Below the pieces are notes generated by a model. The model had not been told where the DNA came from. It saw only the letters and a list, made by a program, of their open reading frames with translations, and did no database searches. The position numbers and the translations under genes were made by a program. Below are positions 26,131 to 34,507 of a stretch of DNA of 34,507 nucleotides, one piece after another. Numbering within the stretch: the stretch's first letter is position 1; each line of letters opens with the position of its first letter. The stretch covers positions 1 through 34,507 of the forward strand of contig WQYK01000004.1 of NCBI GenBank assembly GCA_009781275.1. Direction: 5' to 3'. The stretch comes from Bacteroidales bacterium. GTDB taxonomy: Bacteria; Bacteroidota; Bacteroidia; Bacteroidales; UBA932.

Positions 26131-27702
26131 ATGAATCGTTCCTGTATAAAATGGATTGGTTTTTCCACCCTTAGCGCGGTCCTTTTGTCTATACCGTGGC
26201 ATTTCCCTTATTGCGGTTGGATACTGTTAGTTGCCTTGATTCCATTGCTTTGGGTAGAGGCCGACTTTAGTCGCCGTGGCATAAAAGGATGCTGGAAATA
26301 TTATGCCCTCACCTTTTTGATGTGGAATACCATCACCACCTGGTGGATTTGTAAAGCGACCCTCTGGGGAGGTGTTGTTGCCGTAGCTGGCAATGCACTT
26401 CAAATGTTTCTGGTATTTGCCCTGTTTCGTTTGGTAAAAAAGAAGACAGGGGATTGGATTGGTTATCTGTTCCTGATCGCCCTCTGGATCGCTTGGGAAT
26501 ATTTCTATTTTGACGCCGAGATGTCGTGGCCTTGGCTGGTGCTGGGTAACGGATTTGCAGAAACCACGTTTTTGGTTCAATGGTACGAATTTACAGGCGT
26601 TTTGGGCGGTACCCTCTGGGTATTTCTCTCCAACATTTTAATATTAAAACTGATCAAAGAGAGAAAGAGGATTGTGATTCCCGCAGTAATTCTTGTACTG
26701 CCTGTACTCATCTCGCTCTTTAGGTTCTATACCTACGACGAAAAATCGAATCCGATAGAGGTGGTGGTGTTACAGCCCAATATCGACCCATATAATGAAA
26801 AATTTGAGGAGGGTTTGCAGCCCCTTACTCAGGAGGAGCAGGATCAACGTTTATTGGCTGCTGCACAACAGGCTGTGCGCCCTTCTACCCGTTACATTTT
26901 TGCTCCGGAGACGGCCATTAGCAGCGTAGAAGAGAGCAATATGATGTACAATGCATCCATTGTACGGATTTACCAATTCTTACAGGAATATCCCCATGTG
27001 ACTTTTGTGACCGGAGCTACGTCAATACGTTTCTACTCAGGAGATGTAGCGCCCACCAAGACGGCCAGGCAAAGAGGAGGCAGTTGGTACGATGTCTTTA
27101 ATGCTGCATTTCAACTGAGCGTTGGAGAGGCTCCCCTGGTTTATCACAAATCAAAATTAGTCCCCGGGGCAGAGAAGGTGCCTTATGCAAAGTATCTGAA
27201 ATTTACCAATAAGCTGATGATCGATTTGGGTGGGGCATTTGGAAGTTTGGGCACTCAACCGGAGGCTACCGTTTTTCCTGCACCTTGGAACAAAAACCAT
27301 AAGATGGGCGTGGCTATATGCTATGAATCAGTATATGGCGAATATTTTGCTTCATATGTAAAAAAAGGAGCCCGTTTTATGGCGGTCATCACCAACGATG
27401 ACTGGTGGGGCAACTCGCTCGGATATAGGCAGCACCTCTCCTTTTCCCGTTTGCGCGCCATAGAGACACGTCGTTCAATTGCGCGTAGCGCCAACACGGG
27501 TATTTCTGCATTTATCAATCAGAGAGGGGACTATACTCAAAAGAGTGAATGGTGGACCCAGGGATGGCTACGTGAGGAGATCAACATCAATCACAAACTC
27601 ACCTTTTATACACGTTCCGGCGACCTCATTGGTCGATTATCTGTCTATTTACTGGTACTCTTGTTGATTTATTGGTTGGCGCTCTTTAGGCTTCGGCGTT
27701 AA
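26131..27702 (+). CDS. lnt: Apolipoprotein N-acyltransferase
   Basis: Multi-TM N-terminus plus nitrilase-fold catalytic motifs FAPETAISS (Glu), HKSKLVPGAEKVPY (Lys) and AICYESVYG (Cys). Start moved from 26077 to ATG 26131 (MNRSCIKWIGFS). Confidence 0.88.
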   Translation: MNRSCIKWIGFSTLSAVLLSIPWHFPYCGWILLVALIPLLWVEADFSRRGIKGCWKYYALTFLMWNTITTWWICKATLWGGVVAVAGNALQMFLVFALFRLVKKKTGDWIGYLFLIALWIAWEYFYFDAEMSWPWLVLGNGFAETTFLVQWYEFTGVLGGTLWVFLSNILILKLIKERKRIVIPAVILVLPVLISLFRFYTYDEKSNPIEVVVLQPNIDPYNEKFEEGLQPLTQEEQDQRLLAAAQQAVRPSTRYIFAPETAISSVEESNMMYNASIVRIYQFLQEYPHVTFVTGATSIRFYSGDVAPTKTARQRGGSWYDVFNAAFQLSVGEAPLVYHKSKLVPGAEKVPYAKYLKFTNKLMIDLGGAFGSLGTQPEATVFPAPWNKNHKMGVAICYESVYGEYFASYVKKGARFMAVITNDDWWGNSLGYRQHLSFSRLRAIETRRSIARSANTGISAFINQRGDYTQKSEWWTQGWLREEININHKLTFYTRSGDLIGRLSVYLLVLLLIYWLALFRLRR

Positions 27703-29513
27703 TCGTTTTTCATTTGCTGGATCATGCCGGTAATGGACTCTTTGAGTCTCTGAATTTCCGAATCGTGATCTTCCTTGGAGAGGGCAATGGCGCTCTCCCT
27801 GTGAACTAAGGAAAGATAGTTTAAAGAGGGTGAGGGGATAAATTTACCCAACCCCATCTTGAACCATCGATCGTCAATAGTCTTGATGGTTCCGGGAGAA
27901 GAGGTGACCACATTGGGCCAAAACCGGGGTACGCCAAGGTTACCGGGTATTTTGGTGCGGGAATCAATCCGCAGCACACCGCCTGCAAGGCGCATATCTC
28001 TAATTGGATCGGCATTGCTTCCCAGCAACCAGTAACACATGAATTCATTTTCTAAATCGACCGTTTGGTCTAATAGTACCTCGATCAGTGCATCGGATGG
28101 ATCTTTTTCTGCATGCACAAAGGAGATGGCCTTGCCGGCAAACTTTGCCAAGGGTGTTTCGGGCTCCTCTTCTGCTGTTTTTCGCGTTGCGTCAATACAG
28201 ATTTTTCCGCCAAAGCCGCTTTTTGGAGCCGCGTGGTCAAGCACATCCAAAGGACCCCGACTAAAGAAGGTGTCACGGGTGGGCTGATAGTGTTTGAGCA
28301 GCGCCTCCAAAACCGCTTTGCGGTCGCGAATATTCAGTTCTCCGTCCACAATGATGGCTATTTTATTAAACATCATTTGTCCGGCGCCCCACATGGCGTG
28401 AGCCATCTTAATGGCTTGCCCGGCATATGCTTTACGAATTTTGATAATGGCAAGATTATGGGTAACGCCCTCAACGGGCATGTGCATATCGACCACTTCG
28501 GGAGCAACGGCGAGTCTAAAGGGAGTGAGGAAGATCTTTTCTATGGCATGGGCTATATAGGCATCTTCCTGAGGCGGAACGCCCACTATAGTAGCAGGGT
28601 AAACGGCATTTTTCTTGTGGGTAAGGCAAGTGATGTGAATGGTGGGGTAGAGGTCAGGCAGAGAGTAAAAGCCGGTGTGGTCTCCAAAAGGACCTTCGGT
28701 GGCCAATCCCTCTTTGGCCTCAATGTAACCCTCCAACACAAAATCGCAATCAGAAGGGACAGAAAGTCCTACGGTAAGACAAGGTACTAAGGTGACGGCC
28801 TTGTTGCGCAGGAATCCGGCCAATAGATACTCGTCAAAACCATCGGGAAGGGGTGCAGCAGCGCAAAATGAGTATATGGGATCGCCACCAATGCAGATGG
28901 CAACGGGAAAACGAGAGGTTTTTCGTGCCGCAAAGTGCCGTGCTCCGGTCTTGTGCTTGTGCCAGTGTATGCCGGTCGTATTCACAGAAAAGACCTGCAT
29001 CCGGTACATCCCTACGTTTCGTTGGCCCGTGTCGGGATCCTGCGTGTGCACCAACGGCAACGTGATAAAACGACCACCATCGTGTGGCCAGCATTTTAAA
29101 ATAGGAAGTCGCTGAAGATCAGGTTGCATAAAAACCACCTCCTGACAGGCGCCAGGCCCTTTTTTGTATTTTGGCAGCCACGTTTTGGCCTCGTTGAGTT
29201 GAGAGAGAAGGATCAGTTTTTCCCACCACCCCCTGTAGGGAGCGGTCACTTGGGCCAAAAGACGATCGATACGTTCCGGTATCTGCTCCAAACGGTCTAC
29301 ACCCAGGGCGGCGGCCATCCTTTTGTTAGAGCCCATCATGTTGGTAAGCACCGGAAATGCTGTTCCAGTGTTTTCAAAGAGGATCGCTTTACCTCCATTC
29401 TGCTGTTTGCAGATTCGGTCGGTCACTTCGGCTATTTCAAGAACAGGGTCTACAAACTCTTTGATCCTGATCAGCTCACCCATTGCTTCGAGTTTTTCTA
29501 TAAAACGTTTCAT
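27699..29513 (-). CDS. UbiD-family decarboxylase (menaquinone-type)
   Basis: About 604 aa: KAILFENTGTAFPVLTNMMGSNKRMAAALG, TGQRNVGMYRMQVF, EGPFGDHTGFYS, ATIVGVPPQEDAYI. The track begins at TTG 29519; ATG is at 29513. Confidence 0.9.
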   Translation of the reverse strand: MKRFIEKLEAMGELIRIKEFVDPVLEIAEVTDRICKQQNGGKAILFENTGTAFPVLTNMMGSNKRMAAALGVDRLEQIPERIDRLLAQVTAPYRGWWEKLILLSQLNEAKTWLPKYKKGPGACQEVVFMQPDLQRLPILKCWPHDGGRFITLPLVHTQDPDTGQRNVGMYRMQVFSVNTTGIHWHKHKTGARHFAARKTSRFPVAICIGGDPIYSFCAAAPLPDGFDEYLLAGFLRNKAVTLVPCLTVGLSVPSDCDFVLEGYIEAKEGLATEGPFGDHTGFYSLPDLYPTIHITCLTHKKNAVYPATIVGVPPQEDAYIAHAIEKIFLTPFRLAVAPEVVDMHMPVEGVTHNLAIIKIRKAYAGQAIKMAHAMWGAGQMMFNKIAIIVDGELNIRDRKAVLEALLKHYQPTRDTFFSRGPLDVLDHAAPKSGFGGKICIDATRKTAEEEPETPLAKFAGKAISFVHAEKDPSDALIEVLLDQTVDLENEFMCYWLLGSNADPIRDMRLAGGVLRIDSRTKIPGNLGVPRFWPNVVTSSPGTIKTIDDRWFKMGLGKFIPSPSLNYLSLVHRESAIALSKEDHDSEIQRLKESITGMIQQMKND

Positions 29514-29515
29514 AG

Positions 29516-30793
29516 TCAATCTAATTGATAAGAAAGAATTTGTTGCAGGACGTGGGCGTCAATTCCACGTCCGATAATGGTTTTGTTCCGGTCTAAGAGG
29601 TAGATCTTAGGGGTTCCGGTAACGTTATATAATTTATGGAAGAGGGACGAAAAGTCGGGATCCCACACATAGATCCATTCGGGATTAAGGGTGAGAATAT
29701 ATGCTTGCCACGCCTGGTACCGGTCTTGTGTATATACAGCATAAATCTTGATATTGTGTGATTTATATTGTTGATAGATTTGTTCTATGACCGGCATCTC
29801 CTCTTTGCAAATCAAACAGTCGTCATCGTAGAAGAGAAGAACGATCCAATCTGCATCTATATTTCTGAGAGAGATCAGCCGACCATCCGCGTCGGGGAGG
29901 TTGAGCTCCGGAGCGGGCATCCCAAGAAGCGAGTGTTCATTAAAAGCGATGTATGATTCCAGCTCAAAGATCAGGTTGGGATGAGGAGGTTTGATTATGC
30001 CCTCAATGAATTTTTTTGCAACATGGATGGCCGCACCCTCCATGCCCATAATGGGGGAAGATAAAAAATAGTTGAGCAAGAACGCCCCGCACCACTCTTT
30101 TACCTGCGGATCGGTACAGAGGTTGATGATGGAGTCGATTTGGGGGATGACCAACTCCGGTAGAGGAGGGACGATGTGGGTAAAAAAACTTTGAAGCCGT
30201 ACAGGCAATACAGAGGTGTTCAATACCCGTCTGTCATGCAGCGCCATATATTGAGGGAGTGGCGGTTTGGAGATGTTATTGGCAATAATGGACAGCAAAG
30301 TGTTGGGGTATTGCCGGGCAATGCTGTCGGTATAGTGGTCGATCCGGTCGACGTCGGTTTGGGAAAAATGGGGCAGACGGTGGGCGTCTTGAATAAAACG
30401 TTGAAAATCAAGATAAGCCACGTTTTCAGCATCTCCTTGCACCGTTACCTCGGTTGTTCGTCCGCTCTCGACAATAGCCCTAAAATGCAGATCACTCCTT
30501 TTATCAAAAGAGATCAAGAAATGAAACAATCTCCTGTCGTTTTGGATAAATGTATATTGTCCGGGTGCAAGCGATTTTTTGCCCTTAAAGCGATAGCTCC
30601 CTTTTTTGATTTTAGGCAACGAGTCAATGACCACCACATTGTCGGTCGTTTGCAGCGCCAGTGTCACTTTGCCGCTATGGTTGCCCGACAGGGTAAGGTG
30701 GATGTCATAACCACATTTTTTGGCTGCGGAGAGCGGGAGTTCCCAGGCAATCAGCAGGAGTGTGGTGATGATGATATAAGGGATCGCTCTCAT
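29516..30793 (-). CDS. Thioredoxin-like (TlpA/AhpC-TSA) protein with N-terminal DUF4369-like region
   Basis: 425 aa. Thioredoxin fold with PAPELNLPDADGRLISLRNIDADWIVLLFYDDDCLICKEEMPVIEQIY (CxxC) and cis-Pro region VTGTPKIYLLDRNKTIIGRGID. Confidence 0.78.
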   Translation of the reverse strand: MRAIPYIIITTLLLIAWELPLSAAKKCGYDIHLTLSGNHSGKVTLALQTTDNVVVIDSLPKIKKGSYRFKGKKSLAPGQYTFIQNDRRLFHFLISFDKRSDLHFRAIVESGRTTEVTVQGDAENVAYLDFQRFIQDAHRLPHFSQTDVDRIDHYTDSIARQYPNTLLSIIANNISKPPLPQYMALHDRRVLNTSVLPVRLQSFFTHIVPPLPELVIPQIDSIINLCTDPQVKEWCGAFLLNYFLSSPIMGMEGAAIHVAKKFIEGIIKPPHPNLIFELESYIAFNEHSLLGMPAPELNLPDADGRLISLRNIDADWIVLLFYDDDCLICKEEMPVIEQIYQQYKSHNIKIYAVYTQDRYQAWQAYILTLNPEWIYVWDPDFSSLFHKLYNVTGTPKIYLLDRNKTIIGRGIDAHVLQQILSYQLD

Positions 30794-30797
30794 CCTT

Positions 30798-31271
30798 CTA
30801 GGTCATAAAATTCCTTAAATCAATTCCTTTTGGAATAAATTGTTGTACATCCCCTCCATTTTGCAAAACGTCCCGCACCACAGTAGAAGAGATAAAGGAG
30901 AGTTCAGCGCCGGCGGGAATAAACACGGTGATAATATCTGGCGCCATTTTGTGGTTTGCCTGCGCAATAACCTGCTCCAACTCAAAGTCGGTGGTGGTAC
31001 GCAGTCCGCGAATGATAAAGGGAATATTTTTGGATGTGCAAAAGTCAACGGTTAGACCCGAATAGCTGCACACCTCCACATTTGACAAGTCTGCGACGGC
31101 TATTTTGATCATCTCAACACGTGCTTCAGTGGTAAAAAGCCCGGGTTTTAAGACATTGTGGCCCACAGCCACCACTACGCCGTCAAAGAGACGGAGCGCA
31201 GATTTAAGTACATCAAAGTGTCCCAAAGTAAAGGGATCAAAGGATCCCGGAAAAACGGCGAGTCGTGTCAT
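30798..31271 (-). CDS. coaD: Phosphopantetheine adenylyltransferase
   Basis: 157 aa: AVFPGSFDPFTLGHFDVLKSALRLFDGVVVAV (TxGH motif), IIRGLRTTTDFELEQVIAQANHKM, ELSFISSTVVRDVL. Confidence 0.95.
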   Translation of the reverse strand: MTRLAVFPGSFDPFTLGHFDVLKSALRLFDGVVVAVGHNVLKPGLFTTEARVEMIKIAVADLSNVEVCSYSGLTVDFCTSKNIPFIIRGLRTTTDFELEQVIAQANHKMAPDIITVFIPAGAELSFISSTVVRDVLQNGGDVQQFIPKGIDLRNFMT

Positions 31272-31290
31272 GGATAGTCAATATATCATA

Positions 31291-31298
31291 CAAAGGTA
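31291..31298 (-). promoter_or_regulatory. Candidate -7 element (TACCTTTG) of coaD
   Basis: TAnnTTTG match 19 bp upstream of the coaD ATG at 31271. Confidence 0.45.
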
Positions 31299-31360
31299 AT
31301 ACAATATGTAGACCAATTTCTACTTTGATGGCTTTAATTAATCAACAGGTTTTGAACAGT

Positions 31361-32035
31361 TCAATCCTCTATTGCCCAATCAATCGGCTCTAACCCCTGT
31401 TTTTGGAGCAGCGCGTTGGTTTGTGAAAAGTGGCGGTTGCCAAAGAAAGCGCCCATGGAGAGGGGGGAGGGGTGTGCGGTTTCTAAGACAAAGTGTCTGG
31501 AGGTGTCGATCAGGCTCTTTTTGGCTTTGGCAAAGTTGCCCCATAAGAGAAATATGAGGCCGGAGCGTTGCTCCGAGAGGGTGCAGATGACGGCGTCGGT
31601 AAAGGTTTGCCAGCCGATCCGGCTGTGGGAGGTGGGCTCTCCGGCGCGGACGGTGAGGGCGGCGTTGAGCAGGAATACGCCCTGTTGGGCCCAGCGCTCT
31701 AAGCAGGCGTGGGTGGGAGTTGGGACGCCTAAGTCGGAGCGGAGCTCTTTAAAGATGTTTTGTACGGATGGGGGAGGGGGGATTCCTTTGGGGACGGAGA
31801 AACAGAGGCCGTGCGCCTGGCCGGGGCCGTGGTAGGGGTCCTGGCCAAGGATGACTACTTTGGTTTTGTCAAAGGGGGTTTTGTCAAAGGCGTTAAAGAT
31901 GAGTTTGCCTGGGGGGTAAATGGTTTTCCCAGACGCGATTTCTTGGCGTATGGTGTGGGTGAGTTGTCTAAAATACTCTTTTTCGAATTCGGGGGCCAAA
32001 GCGGCCTTCCAGCTGGGGTCGATGCGTACTTCCAT
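31361..32035 (-). CDS. ung: Uracil-DNA glycosylase, family 1
   Basis: 224 aa: VVILGQDPYHGPGQAHGLCFSVPKGIPPPPSVQNIFKEL, GVFLLNAALTVRAGEPTSH, ETAHPSPLS. Confidence 0.96.
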   Translation of the reverse strand: MEVRIDPSWKAALAPEFEKEYFRQLTHTIRQEIASGKTIYPPGKLIFNAFDKTPFDKTKVVILGQDPYHGPGQAHGLCFSVPKGIPPPPSVQNIFKELRSDLGVPTPTHACLERWAQQGVFLLNAALTVRAGEPTSHSRIGWQTFTDAVICTLSEQRSGLIFLLWGNFAKAKKSLIDTSRHFVLETAHPSPLSMGAFFGNRHFSQTNALLQKQGLEPIDWAIED

Positions 32036-32057
32036 TTTGTTTGCTTGGCATTTCTGT

Positions 32058-32078
32058 GGGCGGGCGTGAAGCCCGCCC
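32058..32078. repeat. GC-rich perfect hairpin GGGCGGGC-GTGAA-GCCCGCCC, REP-like extragenic palindrome
   Basis: 8-bp perfect stem with 5-nt loop, 5 bp downstream of the lon stop and 22 bp upstream of the ung ATG. No poly-U follows in the lon direction. Confidence 0.65.
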
Positions 32079-32083
32079 CTACA

Positions 32084-34495
32084 TTAACCTAATACGAATT
32101 CTAATACCTCATTAATATTGCGGACGTAGGTAAAACTTAGGCCTTTGACATATTCGGGTTTGATCTCTTCTACGTCGCGTTTGTTGTCAAGGGAGAGGAT
32201 AATGTTTTTGATGCCGGCGCGTTTAGCTGCTAAGATTTTTTCTTTAATGCCGCCAACGGGGAGCACTTTTCCGCGGAGTGTCATCTCGCCTGTCATGGCC
32301 ACTTTTTTGCGCAGGGGTCTCTTCATAAAGGCTGAGGCAATGGCGCACACAATGGTGATGCCGGCAGAGGGGCCGTCTTTGGGGATCGCTCCCTGTGGTA
32401 CGTGGATATGTACGTCCCATTTGGCCATCTTTTTGACGTCTTGTTTGATGGAAGAGGCGTGTGCTTTAAGGTACTGGAGGGCGATGATGGCCGACTCTTT
32501 CATCACGTCGCCTAAGTTGCCGGTGATGGCAAGCGCTCCTTTGCCTTCGTTCAGGCTGGCTTCGACAAAGAGCACTTCGCCTCCGTTTTCTGTCCACGCC
32601 AATCCGGTGGCCACTCCCGAAACGTCGGTTCCCTCTTGGGATTCAGGGTTATGCATGGACAAGCCAAATATTTTGCGAAGATCCTCTTCGGAGGGGGTCA
32701 CGTTGTACGGCTCCTCAAAAGCGATCTTTTTGGCAATGCTTCTGGCCAGCTTGGCCAACTGCTTGTCTAAAGTACGTACCCCCGATTCGCGTGTGTATTC
32801 GTTAATGATCAGCTGAATATTTTTTGTTGACAACTTGAGTTGATCCGACTTGAGTCCATGCGCCTCTAACTGTTTGGGCAACAAATAGTCTTTGGCAATG
32901 TGCTGCTTCTCGTCAAGAAGATATCCGCTAATAGGGATCAGCTCCATGCGGTCGCGTAACGCGGGATGGATGGTTCCAATGTTGTTGGCAGTTGTAATAA
33001 AGAGAACCTTAGAGAGATCGTAATCAAGGTCAAGATAATTGTCATGAAAACTGACATTTTGTTCCGGATCAAGCACCTCAAGCAGGGCAGAGGCCGGATC
33101 TCCGCGGTGGTCGTTACCGACTTTATCGATTTCATCTAAAATAATCAGGGGATTAGATGACTTACACTTCTTAATGGTCTGAATAATTCGACCGAGCATG
33201 GCGCCAATATAAGTGCGGCGATGGCCACGGATCTCTGCCTCGTCGTGTAATCCTCCCAACGAAATACGACCATAACTGCGTCCCAACGCACGTGCTACCG
33301 AGCGTCCCAGCGACGTTTTGCCTACTCCCGGAGGACCATAAAGGCAAAGAATGGGGGACTTCATATTTCCCCTAAGCTTGATGACAGAGATGTACTCAAG
33401 AATACGCTCCTTAATCTGCTCCAACCCGTAGTGGTCTTTATCCAATACTTTTTTAACTTTCTTTAAATTAAGCTGATCCTTAGTGGTCTCATACCAGGGG
33501 AGGTCAACCAAATATTGAACGTAGTTGAGTTGAATGCTAAAGTCGGGTGAATGGGGATTGGTGCGGTCTAACTTTTGCAGCTCTTTTTCAAAAGCTTCAG
33601 CTACTTCTACAGGCCACTCTTTGGTAGAGGCCCGTTTGCGCAACTCCTCAATCTCCTTGTCCGAGCTATTCATCCCCAACTCGTCCTGAATCGTTTTGAG
33701 CTGATTATTCAGATAATACTCACGTTGTTGCTGGTCAATCTCCCTACGCACCTTTTGGCGAATATCGTCCTTGATTTTGAGGATCTCAATCTGACCGTTC
33801 AGAAGCTCCAGCAATTTGATACCACGTGCTTTAAGATTTCCTTCCGACAAAAGGGCGAGCTTTTCACTCACACTTTCGATGTCAATATTGGAAGCAATGA
33901 AATTGATCAGAAATTCGATATTATCGATATTTTTAATTGCAAAATTGGCCTCCTGAGGGATGTTGGGTGATAGTTTAATTACCTGAAGTGCAGCATCTTT
34001 GATGGTTCCGGTAAGGGCGGCAAAGTCAGGATTAGAAGCTTTGATGCCCTGATCTTTGATGTGCTTCACTTTTGCCTTGAGGTAGGGTTGCTCAGAAGTA
34101 ATTTCAAGGATTTCAATTCGACTGTGGCCGTGCAAGATGGCCGTGAGTCCGCCGTCCGGCATCTCGATCACCTTTAAAATGCGCGCCAAACAGCCAAACT
34201 TGAACAATTCGCCCGGTTTGGGGTCGTCAACATTTGGATCCAGCTGGGTAACAGCGCCCAGTAATTTGTTTCCTTCTAACGTTTCCCGAATCAATTTAAC
34301 CGACTTATCTCTTCCTACTGTTATGGGGATCAACGTGTGAGGGAAAAGTATGGCATTACGTAGCGTGAGTATGGGTAACTCATCCGGAAGCTCTGCATCG
34401 TTGACATTGGTCTCCTCCTCTATACTGAGAATGGGCAAAATACTGACCTCGTCTGTGAGCTCGGCAGGGATGAAGAATTCATCGATATCTTTCAT
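32084..34495 (-). CDS. lon: ATP-dependent protease La
   Basis: 803 aa: [37 protein letters not shown], catalytic [42 protein letters not shown]. Confidence 0.97.
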   Translation of the reverse strand: MKDIDEFFIPAELTDEVSILPILSIEEETNVNDAELPDELPILTLRNAILFPHTLIPITVGRDKSVKLIRETLEGNKLLGAVTQLDPNVDDPKPGELFKFGCLARILKVIEMPDGGLTAILHGHSRIEILEITSEQPYLKAKVKHIKDQGIKASNPDFAALTGTIKDAALQVIKLSPNIPQEANFAIKNIDNIEFLINFIASNIDIESVSEKLALLSEGNLKARGIKLLELLNGQIEILKIKDDIRQKVRREIDQQQREYYLNNQLKTIQDELGMNSSDKEIEELRKRASTKEWPVEVAEAFEKELQKLDRTNPHSPDFSIQLNYVQYLVDLPWYETTKDQLNLKKVKKVLDKDHYGLEQIKERILEYISVIKLRGNMKSPILCLYGPPGVGKTSLGRSVARALGRSYGRISLGGLHDEAEIRGHRRTYIGAMLGRIIQTIKKCKSSNPLIILDEIDKVGNDHRGDPASALLEVLDPEQNVSFHDNYLDLDYDLSKVLFITTANNIGTIHPALRDRMELIPISGYLLDEKQHIAKDYLLPKQLEAHGLKSDQLKLSTKNIQLIINEYTRESGVRTLDKQLAKLARSIAKKIAFEEPYNVTPSEEDLRKIFGLSMHNPESQEGTDVSGVATGLAWTENGGEVLFVEASLNEGKGALAITGNLGDVMKESAIIALQYLKAHASSIKQDVKKMAKWDVHIHVPQGAIPKDGPSAGITIVCAIASAFMKRPLRKKVAMTGEMTLRGKVLPVGGIKEKILAAKRAGIKNIILSLDNKRDVEEIKPEYVKGLSFTYVRNINEVLEFVLG

Positions 34496-34507
34496 GATTA
34501 TTAATAT

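Noticed and set aside
28113-28790. 225-aa plus-strand ORF
   Set aside because: Antisense to the well-supported UbiD-family gene, no recognisable motif; a by-product of codon bias.
32145-32816. 223-aa plus-strand ORF antisense to lon
   Set aside because: Fully inside lon on the opposite strand, no family features.
1-34507. CRISPR array, retron, prophage or insertion sequence
   Set aside because: No regularly spaced repeats, reverse transcriptase, phage structural genes, transposase or terminal inverted repeats were recognised in the ORFs or sequence.

Overview
The window is a Bacteroidetes-like chromosomal segment, judged from TAnnTTTG -7 promoter elements, CarboxypepD_reg and TlpA-like proteins and a tmRNA tag ending NNNYALAA. 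Most of it is housekeeping: a SAM methyltransferase (cut by the window edge), a secreted esterase, an AddB-like PD-(D/E)XK nuclease, secreted M16/M24/M14 peptidases, a ProC-like reductase, tmRNA (ssrA), a LysE-family exporter, lnt, a UbiD-family decarboxylase, a TlpA-like protein, coaD, ung and lon. The accessory segment is a five-gene, single-strand cassette at about 13.72-25.35 kb. It encodes a SNF2/DEAD helicase with a DUF3883-like C-terminus, a DUF1156-type DNA methyltransferase, an AAA/SMC-like ATPase, a DUF4276-type TOPRIM protein (ATGA-coupled to the ATPase) and a DUF499 ATPase. It looks like a DISARM-related, methyltransferase-based anti-phage system with an OLD/PARIS-like ATPase+TOPRIM pair embedded in it. 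The cassette lies between the lysE stop codon (5 nt gap) and the ssrA 5' end (43 bp gap, keeping an ssrA -7 element). No integrase is visible, and an imperfect 12-bp direct repeat sits at both junctions. Other notable signals are an in-frame TAA that truncates the ProC-like gene while the C-terminal coding frame continues beyond it, a 9-bp periodic repeat upstream of the methyltransferase, a 15-bp coding minisatellite in the esterase, a long hairpin at the M16/M24 convergent junction, and a GC-rich REP-like hairpin between lon and ung. All family calls are by eye from motifs; no database search was run.
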